This document shows, piece after piece, positions 10,801-18,998 of a stretch of 22,275 nt of DNA. The position numbers and the translations under genes are program-made. How positions within the stretch are numbered: the stretch's first letter is position 1; each line of letters starts with the position of its first letter. The notes under the pieces were generated by a model, which was not told the origin of the DNA, made no database searches, and saw nothing but the letters and a program-made list of their open reading frames with translations. The DNA comes from Amanita rubescens. Lineage: Eukaryota > Basidiomycota > Agaricomycetes > Agaricales > Amanitaceae. The stretch spans positions 1 through 22,275 of the forward strand of contig WION01000734.1 in the NCBI GenBank assembly GCA_015039365.1, given 5' to 3'.

Positions 10801-11268
10801 TCCGCCGCTGCTCAATAAGCTCTGGCAGGAGGTCACTTTTTGAGGTCGACATTTGGGTTTTCGTCTCTTTATCTGTCTCCGTCATTGTCATCTCTGCATC
10901 GAGGTTGAGGAAGATAACATACTTCCAATGAGACCCTTCCTAGTTGGCAGCTCCGAAGCACCATCCGGACTCCCTCTCAGCCCTCTCCACCCCAAAAGAG
11001 ACGAGGATCCTAACCCACCCGGCACGACCACGCTTCTACTTGGCATGCCCGGTGACGTGGGCGGCCGTGCCAAGGGGGCAGAACTAATTGAATGAGAACC
11101 CCGCTTGTGGGTATATGGTGACGCGGTTCTTGAGGCAGGGACATAGTCGGGTGAACGGGTATTTGTAAAGGTGATAGTCACTGCCAATGTTTCTCCAGCA
11201 AAGTAAGAAGATTGCGCAGGTGTGATGAGAACGCGAATGGGCGAGTCGTCGCCATCGGAGGAAGTCAT
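7884..11268 (-). CDS. RGP1: Rgp1-family protein (Ypt6/Rab6 exchange-factor subunit)
   Basis: Rgp1 forms with Ric1 the Golgi exchange factor for the Rab GTPase Ypt6. Exons on the minus strand: 11268-10923, 10872-9493, 9430-9230, 9175-9056, 9008-8826, 8774-8641, 8573-7884. They sum to exactly 1018 codons (1017 residues) with no frame break. Family blocks are PIRVLITPAQSSYFAGETL near residue 10, TELILYAYAQLTGSLVLLPV near 345, IDLSLGPGESKSYTYSIKLP near 570, KVAVLTFAKSAYRLGETVLG near 750 and WAGNTAFKALTVVFGV at the C terminus. Long Ser/Pro-rich, probably disordered stretches fill residues 45-340 and 370-550, and an acidic/Gly-rich loop lies near 960. The 50-nt first intron also has a closer in-frame acceptor. 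The 51-nt intron at 8825-8775 has no stop and a length divisible by three. Confidence 0.92.
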
Positions 11269-11304
11269 TAATATATAAATTATGTAATAACATTGTAATA
11301 CATC

Positions 11305-13096
11305 CTACACCTCGTAAGGTACGACAACCCACTTAAATGAGTTCAGACTCTAGAACTCGGATACTAACGGAATGCACTTACCTTCTTCCCTCTTTGCACC
11401 AGTTCCACACCATTTCGGCGCATGTGCCAAGTATAGTGATTGTTGGCCATTAACGAAAATGCATCTTGTACTCTAATATCTTTGATGGACTGCCATGCTT
11501 TGCTTACCATATGCTGACGCAATTCTCCTGGCAGTTGTTCCAAGTCCTCGTCCTGCAGATCAAGGAAATCTAAAAAGTATTCACATCCCCGGTCCGGGCA
11601 GTTCCACACAAACCGGCCAGATGGTATGGTGGGGGGTAGCCAGCAAAATCTGGGAACACGCTCTGTGAGTACATGATTTAATACTTCATCTTCGGAATCA
11701 GAGTAGGACGGCGTGGATGGCTCCGAAAAGTCGGAATCATACTGAAATTCAACCACAGGAACTTCAGGTGATAGGCGTGACTCTGGCAATTTTTCTTCAT
11801 CAGATTCAGCTTGAGCAGCCTATAGCACGATTGGTAAGTGAATCTACGACCCAAAAATCCATACTTACCTTCTTCTCGACGTTCAACCAATTCCCTTCAA
11901 GATTCTGTAGTTTCGTCTCCCAAAACTTCACTTCACCACCATGTTGCGCCAACCGCTCAGCAAGGGGAACATCCTTCACTTGCGAAACTCCAAAAGGTAA
12001 CCCCCACCTCACCCCATGTCTGCCAGACTCCCTTCGCGCAAGCTGGATACCCCGACAAAACTCAACCCACTCCTTCATATTAACTCTCCAATTATTCTTA
12101 TGCCTTGGCGCAAGCTGTTGAGCGAGTAACCATTCCGCTTGACTCGCATAAATCCCCTTGACTTCGGACGGTGAGATGTGGCGGGGACGAAATGGACGGT
12201 TGGCCTCTTCACCTTCGTTCTCACTCGAGCTTTCGTCACTCTCCTCCTCCCCGTCATTATACCCTGCTGCAATATCGCGGAACTCGGGATCGTCCGACCG
12301 CAATTTCTCCAATGACCGCTCGACGAGCCAGACAAGGGTCCGTTTGTGTATGGGAGTCGTATTCGCGTCAGCCTCGACGATCTTGTTGATTAGTGCCCAT
12401 AACCGATAACGCATAATAAAGTTTTGGCTTTTCCCAAATGCTGCGCCATCCATTGAGATGACTTTGTACTTTCGATTTTGATTCTTGTCATTGCTAGAAT
12501 AATTAGTCAGATGATGGATCCGTGAGGCTAAACCAAATCGGAGGAAATACCTAGCCGCGGATTGTATGAGGAAGTTATCTTTATATTTATCCGCTTTGAA
12601 AAGGTTGTGTGTGAGAACGCGAAACGAGAAAATCACGACAAAACGTATACTCACAGGTCATGTATTCAACAAACATGCTCTTCTTACACTGAACGATGAC
12701 AGATATTGTTGACCCTCTACCCTTGGCATCTCCGTACACGTTCTGCAGCGTTAGCTGGCTTTCGAGGAGATGTGGGTGTAACTTCTGATCGCGAATCCGT
12801 AGTTCATTTTCTAACCTAGTTAATCCTTCCGGGGAGAGCCAATCTAGACTCTCAATCTTCAAAGTTCCATAGAAATAGACTGGAATTTTAGCGATGAGGT
12901 TGCTTTCTGGTGGAGGCATGACGAATTCTGTGTCGTCCAATCCGATCCATTTGTTATCGCGTTCAAAAGTCAGACAATCGAGAGTTGGTAAAAAGCCTGG
13001 TGATGGAAACGATGAATTGAGGATAGTTGAGTCGGGATATGGCCCAAGAGGCTCGTCGATAAGCTCGCGAAACTTAAATTCATTGCGTGGTAGCAT
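11305..13096 (-). CDS. Unknown basidiomycete protein with a possible long-insert C2H2 finger
   Basis: Exons on the minus strand: 13096-12655, 12593-12551, 12493-11869, 11819-11382, 11331-11305, giving 525 codons and no frame break. No named family is recognised. The middle has an acidic Glu/Ser run (near residue 260) and a Trp-rich region. The C-terminal part contains CPDRGC (Cys 444 and 449) and, 48 residues later, HYTWH (His 498 and 502), which could bind a metal like an expanded C2H2 finger. My impression is that similar CP..C-HY..H tails occur in many hypothetical agaric proteins. The last intron (11381-11332, GTAAGT, 50 nt) leads to an ending in VVVPYEV; if retained, the protein instead ends at 11364 with SAFR. 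The stop lies 36 bp from the RGP1 start on the same strand. Confidence 0.75.
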
Positions 13097-13120
13097 GGTG
13101 GAATACGGGTCACGTTGTAC

Positions 13121-13128
13121 TATAAATA
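13121..13128 (+). promoter_or_regulatory. TATA-like box between divergent genes
   Basis: TATAAATA lies in the 67-bp gap between the start codon of the unknown minus-strand gene (13096) and the first possible MFS start (13164). It suits the plus strand. A transcript start about 30 bp downstream would leave a very short leader for ATG 13164, or about 110 nt for ATG 13261. Confidence 0.4.
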
Positions 13129-13163
13129 AACACCTATTCTTCCGAAATTTTATTTATGATCAT

Positions 13164-14767
13164 ATGATGGCCACCAGGCCTGCCGATGCCTCGGGAATTG
13201 GAAAGCGCATGCTTCGTCAGCACAAAGACTCTTATCACTCGAGTCACATCTTGAGCGGAGATGTGGAAGTTGAAGCTATCGTGTCGTCCTTCACTGCAAT
13301 GGACTCGAAGCAAACAAGTGGTGACTCGGTCTGAGAAACGAACAGACGCCTTAGATCCGGAATTGGCTCTCCCGAAACTTGCTTCCCTCGCGATCGTCCT
13401 CATTGCGAACTTACTCTTACAAGTGAAGCATTGCCAACTCATTTAATATACGCGCACTGACATCTTTCAAACAGATCTCATTTTTCGTCATCATTCCATC
13501 GTCCAACGAATATGCACAATATCTAGGAGGAAATTCAACCTTTTCCGGTCTGACCATCGGTATTCCTACCATATTTGCAGGCTTGGCTCTCATTCCACTC
13601 ACGCGGTATGATGGAGGTTAGAACATCTCACATCCATTTTAGCTTCAATCATTAGCCTAACTTCACTTCCAGGCGGTTACAAACTGCCCCTTCATGTCAG
13701 TTGTGCCGCCTGCATTGTCGGCCACGTCCTTTATTCACTGGCATACAACACCCACTTCTTGTATCTCATCCTGATAGGGCGCATTGTAACCGGTTTTGGA
13801 TTCTCCATGTTCATGTACTGCAAGCGGTATTGTTCAGACCCGCGGATTGTAGGTGTCCGACGACGGACTACTCTCGCGGGTTTTTTAGTCATGGGACAAG
13901 GTCTAGGCATGACCGCCGGTCCATTCTTTGGAGGCGTTCTCTACAAGGTCGGATTCCGGAATTCGATTTTCAACGGATTTACGAGCCCAGGGTGGATTAT
14001 GGCATGCGTGTGGTGCATTTTCTGGATTTGCTTGACGTTGTGGTACGATGATGTACCTCGGGATCAAGAATACCTTCCTTCCTCTCGCACTTCACAAACT
14101 CTCGACGAAACCACCACCCCGCAGTTCGACATTAGCGGAGGTGACCGAGCCCTCCAGCCAAGAGCCTTTTTCTCTCACTTTTCCTCAAATAGGCGTAATA
14201 GTCTGCATGTGTTGGTTCGCCATGACATGCTTCCTCGTCCTCGGCGCTTGGGAATCCAACCTCCCGATATTTGGTTCGAGTACCGCACAACTCCACTGGT
14301 CACCCTTTGCTTCTGGAAACTTCATCGCCTTGGGAGGAATCACCGCATTTCCATTCCTCGTCATGAATATATTCATGGCACGGCGCATAGACGACCGCAA
14401 AATTCTCGCTTTCGGCACTAGCTTGGGCCTCGCCGCACTCTTCATTTTCCTTGCTTTATTAGAGACGAACAAGTTGAACTATGGAAGCGTGTTTATCTGC
14501 TGGTGGGCCGTCGCTTTGGGTTTTAATATGGCCAGCACGGTGCCGGTCAGTTTGTTGAGCAAGCAATTACCACCGTCTTGGAACAACAAGACGTCGCTCA
14601 TGATACAGTATAGTATGTATACAGGAAGAGTGACGGGGGCGATATGGGGTGGTAGTGGTATGCGTATTGGGATGCCTACGTATGTGGGGGTTGAGATTGT
14701 TTTCGCGGGAATAGGCGCGCTGCTCTACACCGTCCTCTGGCGGGAGCTTAAAACCAAACGTGGCTAG
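13164..14767 (+). CDS. Major facilitator superfamily transporter, frame broken once or twice
   Basis: This is an integral membrane transporter of the fungal MFS branch that includes YCR023C-like proteins; the substrate is unknown. Exons are 13164-13422, 13475-13616 and 13673-14767. Recognisable parts are LPKLASLAIVLIANLLLQ (TM1), IGIPTIFAGLALIPLTRYDG, the helix 2-3 loop and GRIVTGFGF, DPRIVGVRRRTTLAGFLVMG, GMTAGPFFGGVLYKVGF, then VIVCMCWFAMTCFLVLGAWE starting the second half and WGGSGMRIGMPTYVGVE near the end. A +1 shift lies in the central loop between about 14056 and 14140. A second one near 13330 is implied if translation starts at 13164 (acidic N terminus DVEVEAIVSS). With both removed the exons give exactly 498 codons. 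ATG 13261 avoids the first break and gives 465 residues but a less typical N terminus. Confidence 0.85.
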
Positions 14768-15058
14768 GTTAATTCTCTCGTTAATTGACGGTTTCGAAAT
14801 TACTTTGCGCACATTGTCATACGAGCCTCTTTCGCAATTGACAAGAAATTAGAATGCTCCTCTTGTCGAGTCATTATTATTCTCTACTCACTCCACTCCG
14901 CCGCTGAACATATACTTCCTACAACAAGCGCCAACACGATTTTCCCTCTCTCCCCTTCTCTCGCCGTTTTTGATTGTCATTTCTCCAACAGTTCTGAAGC
15001 TCGCAACCCAATCTACGTCCTCAGCCACCTCACCTTGATCAGACAAGCATTGGACCGA
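14768..15058. other. Intergenic stretch with pyrimidine-rich tracts
   Basis: CT-rich runs near 14935-14970 (TTTTCCCTCTCTCCCCTTCT) could be promoter or leader sequence for a plus-strand gene starting near 15059. No protein-like frame was seen. Confidence 0.35.
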
Positions 15059-15368
15059 ATGATGCAAAGTGCGCATAACCGATTAGGCACTGGACTCTGT
15101 CGATTGTCTACAAGACGAGTCAACACCATCAGCTCGAAAGTGATATTGTCGACGCTGGGTTCCTCAGTATAGGAATCAGACGAACCGCGGGTGCAGCTTC
15201 TGTGGAAGGGAAGAAAACATCATTTTGGGCTGGCGCAAAAATGAGTTCTAGGATTCGAAGCATGGCGTGCGCCCGGATTCAAAAGGCCGTTGTGAGAAAG
15301 ATGCCAATGCATCTATTAATGTTATGGAGCGCGAGAAGCTCCAATACGCTGCGAACAGCAACGGTTAG
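15059..15368 (+). CDS. Possible small protein with a mitochondrial-type leader
   Basis: Two candidate exons, 15059-15166 and 15252-15368, join in frame through an 85-nt intron (GTATAG donor, TTCTAG acceptor) to give 74 residues. The N terminus (MMQSAHNRLGTGLCRLSTRR) is rich in Arg and Ser and has no acidic residue, as expected for a mitochondrial presequence. The second exon is polar (EKDANASINVMEREKLQYAA). A CT-rich tract lies upstream. No family was recognised and the donor is weak. It could be a chance frame, and the region is otherwise unexplained. Confidence 0.25.
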
Positions 15369-15588
15369 CAACCACCGGTTTGTGATCATTTGAAAGTATA
15401 GTAGTCTTCGCTGTGCCATTGTCATTTTGTCATGATCATGATCCCTCCGATAGTACCACGTGGTATTTGCAGCTGATCCTGGTATCGAAAGTAAACAAGT
15501 TCCTGGTTGTACTGTACATATAGGCATATGTTGAACCATATCTCTAAAACTGGAACGAAAAAGTAGAGAAAAACGGAGAAAGCGTCTT
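15369..15588. other. Intergenic stretch, nothing recognised
   Basis: This is the space between the small candidate gene and the stop codon of the minus-strand GPI protein. It presumably holds the 3' ends of both. No structure was noted apart from TCATGATCATGATC near 15430, a short palindrome. Confidence 0.3.
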
Positions 15589-16359
15589 TCATGCAGCTAG
15601 GATGAAAATGCCTACTGCTGCTGCCACTGCTACTGCACCAAGTCGCGCTGTCAAATCCGTAGCATCGCTCTTGGTAGTTCCAGTGGCGGTAGATTGACCA
15701 CCAGCGGCAGTTGTCGTACTGTCGCCGCTAAGAGCCCCTGTGGCGGTTGCAGTACTACTAGTAGGTTGCGGGACTACTAGCGGTTGCAGGACTACTAGCG
15801 GTTGCGGGACTACTAGCAGTTGCAGGACTACCAGTGGTCGCGCCTCCACCACCTCCCAAGCCAGTTCCGGAAGGAGTGGATCCAGTGGCTGAACTAGAGC
15901 CTATTGAAACTGGATACCCGGCGTTTGCACAATCGGTCTCAATCCCTGATGATCGTAGCTCGTAGAAAAAGTTTTATTTGTAAAAAGAACGCAACGAACT
16001 ATGGAGGTAGCCAGAGTTAAGCCCTGTGGTAATACCTGCTGCTTCGGCGCACTGAACACATTGGTTGATGGAGTTGATGGTCGCTGACGTGCAAAGGCAT
16101 GCGATACTACAATTCTGTGGAAAATGTTAGAGAAAGTCTTTTGGGAATAAGGGGACGGACTCCATCAGAGGCTACATGTGAGGCTGTAGCACATTGATTA
16201 TCGCATGCAGAGGTCTGTCTGGCAGCAAGAAAGGATTCGAGATCCAATGCGGAAACAGTGTGAACTGTGTGGTATTTATTACTAGACCCAAATGAATATA
16301 TATGTTTACATACTGGAAGTGAAAAGAATAGAAAGGAAAAGCGTGTTGCAGAATAGCAT
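15589..16359 (-). CDS. Secreted eight-cysteine (CFEM-like), Ser/Thr-rich GPI-anchored protein
   Basis: Exons on the minus strand are 16359-16314, 16264-16161, 16114-16036 and 15945-15589. Residues 1-21 are a signal peptide (MLFCNTLFLSILFTS... ending VSA). The mature part has eight cysteines at about 36, 40, 52, 56, 58, 69, 72 and 82. Their spacing (C-x3-C-x11-C-x3-C-x-C-x10-C-x2-C-x9-C) is close to CFEM domains, but no Asp stands in the usual position between the third and fourth Cys. A Gly run, 6-residue ATASSP-type repeats and a Ser/Thr-rich stalk follow, then a hydrophobic tail (LGAVAVAAAVGIFILAA) typical of GPI attachment. One +1 shift inside the repeats near 15762 separates the Cys domain from the stalk; removing it gives exactly 194 residues plus stop. 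A cell-wall or surface role is inferred from architecture only. Confidence 0.75.
15745..15832. repeat. 18-bp minisatellite within the GPI-protein stalk
   Basis: On the minus strand the unit AGTCCYGCAACYGCTAGT repeats about four times and encodes Ser-Pro-Ala-Thr-Ala-Ser. The last unit reads CAACCTACTAGT instead of CAACCGCTAGT, where the frame shifts by one base. Confidence 0.75.
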
Positions 16360-16876
16360 TCTTGACGAGTGGGGGATGGCAGAACCAGGAACGGCCTAGG
16401 GAGTTGTACGTGAGCTTGTCCTCTACTACTTATGGTTGCGAGTGCCTGATGGCGTCATTGCGATGATCGACAGATGCCCATCACTTGCCAGACTGTGACT
16501 TGTTTGCCATTGGACGTAGAATGTAGTCTACGTGTGAGATATATGGCTGCGTTACAGGAGCGGTCGAGAATCAGCATGATGACTCAGCATGAGGCCGCTG
16601 CACCAGCTCTTTGACCTCGACACGGCTGTCCAACAAGCAAAATGGATGATCACCGAACATCCATCACCCCGGCGGTCCACACGCGGTGGTCCAACATACT
16701 TACCCCGTAATCACGCGGTGGTCCAACATACCCTGTGAATTAATCGCACAGTGGTCCATACCCCGTAGTCACACGGCGGTCCAACATGCCCTGTATCATG
16801 CGTGCCTATTCGCGTGCTGAATGCGAAGGGCCCAGTCTGTCTGCCATCGCTGACTAAGCTCTGCCTGCCCGTTTAA
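16360..16876. other. Shared upstream region of the GPI protein and the first esterase
   Basis: The two genes are divergent, with 517 bp between their start codons. No reading frame was seen. The esterase side carries the tandem repeat at 16680-16800; the GPI side shows nothing that could be named. Confidence 0.5.
16680..16800. repeat. Degenerate tandem repeat, about 25-33 bp units, four copies
   Basis: Units start at about 16680, 16712, 16745 and 16770. Each carries a core CACGCGGTGGTCCAACAT followed by a CCCYGTA-like end; the third is shortened. A partial unit (GGCGGTCCA) lies just upstream. The array ends 76 bp before the start codon of the first esterase copy, so repeated binding sites in its promoter are possible. 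Confidence 0.7.
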
Positions 16877-18998
16877 ATGACTCATGAGGTTGTCGAGCGA
16901 CACTCACTTTCCCGCAACATTCCTCATCTGCAGCACGAGTTGACTCAGAATAATGACCGTATTACTGTCATTACGCGTCATGGGCCGGTTATTGGAGGAC
17001 GGACTTCTAATGGCGTTGCAGTGTTTCTAGGTATGATCTCGGACCTATTTCCTTGACAGGATTATAATAAGAAATACCAACAGAGATACCATATGCTCTT
17101 CCTCCTAAGCGGTTTACAGATCCTGAGCCTTTGCCTTCTGATCACCAATACGAAGAGAGAGAATATATCAAGGAAACGTCATGTGGGGTTATACAAATTT
17201 TGGTTTATGATCAATGTAATAACCATTTCGCAAAGATGCCGCTCAGCCAAATTTGGATGACCAAGTAGCAAGTACGTTGAAATTGACTAAAGCAGATTGC
17301 AGTGTCTGATTGGATTATACAGACGTGCCCTACGAAAACAGGGTTGGGCTTGGACAACCCACTGAGAATCCGTACGTCAAAAAAAAAAAAGGACATCCAG
17401 CGACTTGACCGATTTGATTTTTTCAAGCCTATTTCTCAACATATGCATTCCGCCATCTTTCCCTACTCAACAAAAGTTCCCTGTGAAAGTTTACTTTCAC
17501 GAAGGGTAAGCTACCTCTTCATCGCCATCGGAGGTTACCGTGATATAAGATATTGTCAGATTTCTTCAATCTGGTTCTCCGCATGCTTTGTCTGGTCAGG
17601 CGCAGTACGTCTGCGCTGAGATGTCTGAGGTGTGGGTCAACATTGGCTATCGACTCTCCGCGTTCGGATTCCTTGCGTGCCATAGGCCAAAATTGAGCGG
17701 AAACTATGGTTTCAAAGATCAATGGCTTGCGCTGCAATGGCTCAAGGCAAACATCGAATCGTTCGGAGGTACGTTGTCCTCTCGCGTTTCGATAGGCGTA
17801 GGCATAATTATCGCCACAGGGGATCCTGATAATATCCAAATCCAAGGCCATTCGGCAGGTAAAGATGTCGAGAATTAGGCACCTTCTATCTCCTGATGCC
17901 TTTTGCGATGAAGGCTCTTATTGCGATTCAAGTTCTCATTCAATCCACCAACAACTGCATAGAGCGTCTTGTCTACCTGAAGGGGAATATGCGCCATTTC
18001 AATCGGCTATACTCCAATCTAATGCTATGCTGTACGCGTATCTCTATCCTGTGACCGTTTCATTGTTAATCAAGTGATTAGGTCAGATCCTAGGACTCCT
18101 GAGGAACTGCAGCCGCAGTTCGACTGCATTCTGCAAGGCTTTGGAATTAGATCCGAATTCCCAGGATATCCTAGATACCTTGAGAGACCCTGTTAAAGTT
18201 CCGTGGACGGAGATCACGAAGGTAATCAAGGCATTGGGAGTCGAATATGGGATCTTCCGAGCGTGTTTATCAGGTGATTGGATACACACGGAACCGGGGC
18301 CAATGGAGCGGCAACGCAATGGGGCATTCGCTCGCGGCTTGTGGGGGCGAGGAGTTCAGAGTATTGTGGTCGGTGAAGTGAAGGGTGAAGGGCATGACTA
18401 TTCAGGTCTCACACCCGCTTATCTTCCCCAGTCGGAAGTTGGACCAACTTTGAGGAGATATTTCCCCGACCGCATCGCCAACAAGATCATGAAATGTTTC
18501 CCGCAGACCAAGGAACGGGGAAGAAGCGAGGGTGCTGCTTGGTGAATCGCTTTTGCCGGTAGGACTGGTCCATATTCCAATTCGGTTATTGCACAAAGAC
18601 CTGTTCGCAGCAGGCTTTCCGGTCCTGAGATATCGAATCGAGTGGATACCCGAGCAAGTCCGTCCAGTTGGTATGATAATGTCTTTCATGCGAGGCTAGG
18701 ACTTATCGAATGGCGTATAGATCACGAGGTATGCTCTGCGGTATATGATTGTCCCGAAAAAAAAGAAAACAAAGGTCATATTTCGCATGCTCCAGACAGA
18801 GTTATCTGGTCAATGTTAACTCCACTCATGACATCGGACCAGGTTGACGTCGCCCGGAGTTGGTTGAAAACGGTGCAGGACGAAATTGCTGCGTTGAAGG
18901 CACAGAAAACCGAGTCTAGACGGCATCCTAGAACCATACTGAAGTTGACGAAGGACAGGAAAATCGAATGGTCTCCGGACTATGGGTCCTTCAATGAC
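16877..18998 (+). CDS. Type-B carboxylesterase, copy 1 (alpha/beta hydrolase)
   Basis: Exons: 16877-17030, 17084-17182, 17236-17271, 17323-17371, 17428-17505, 17560-17768, 17820-17858, 17914-18031, 18082-18670, 18775 onward. Family blocks are GPVIGGRTSNGVAVFLEIPY and ALPPKRF near residues 45-65, HEGFLQSGSPHA at the oxyanion region, NIGYRLSAFGFLA, NYGFKDQWLALQWLKANIES, GGDPDNIQIQ with nucleophile GHSAG (Ser 220, codon 17852-17854), FQSAILQSNAM, and a late SHAPDRVIW segment that could hold the catalytic His. Two +1 shifts (extra T at 18125; extra G in 18517-18520), placed by alignment to copy 2, break exon 9; with both removed the part up to 18998 is exactly 531 codons. The usual oxyanion HGGG/HGGF reads HEGF. 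The frame continues without a stop into copy 2, so the true end is uncertain. Confidence 0.85.

Noticed and set aside
12894..13163. Plus-strand frame upstream of the MFS start
   Set aside because: This part is antisense to exon 1 of the unknown gene; only the segment from ATG 13164 was kept as possible MFS N terminus.
14043..14130. An intron to explain the central frame break of the MFS gene
   Set aside because: A GTACGA donor with the CCGCAG acceptor restores frame but removes the WYDDVPR segment expected in this family. No other GT-AG pair fits, so a single extra base is simpler.
14274..14285. GGTTCGAGTACC resembling a tRNA B box
   Set aside because: It lies in MFS coding sequence, with no A box or acceptor stem around it.
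17380..17391. Poly-A run, possible retroposon tail
   Set aside because: It sits inside an esterase intron whose counterpart in copy 2 aligns on both sides, so it is only a homopolymer expansion.
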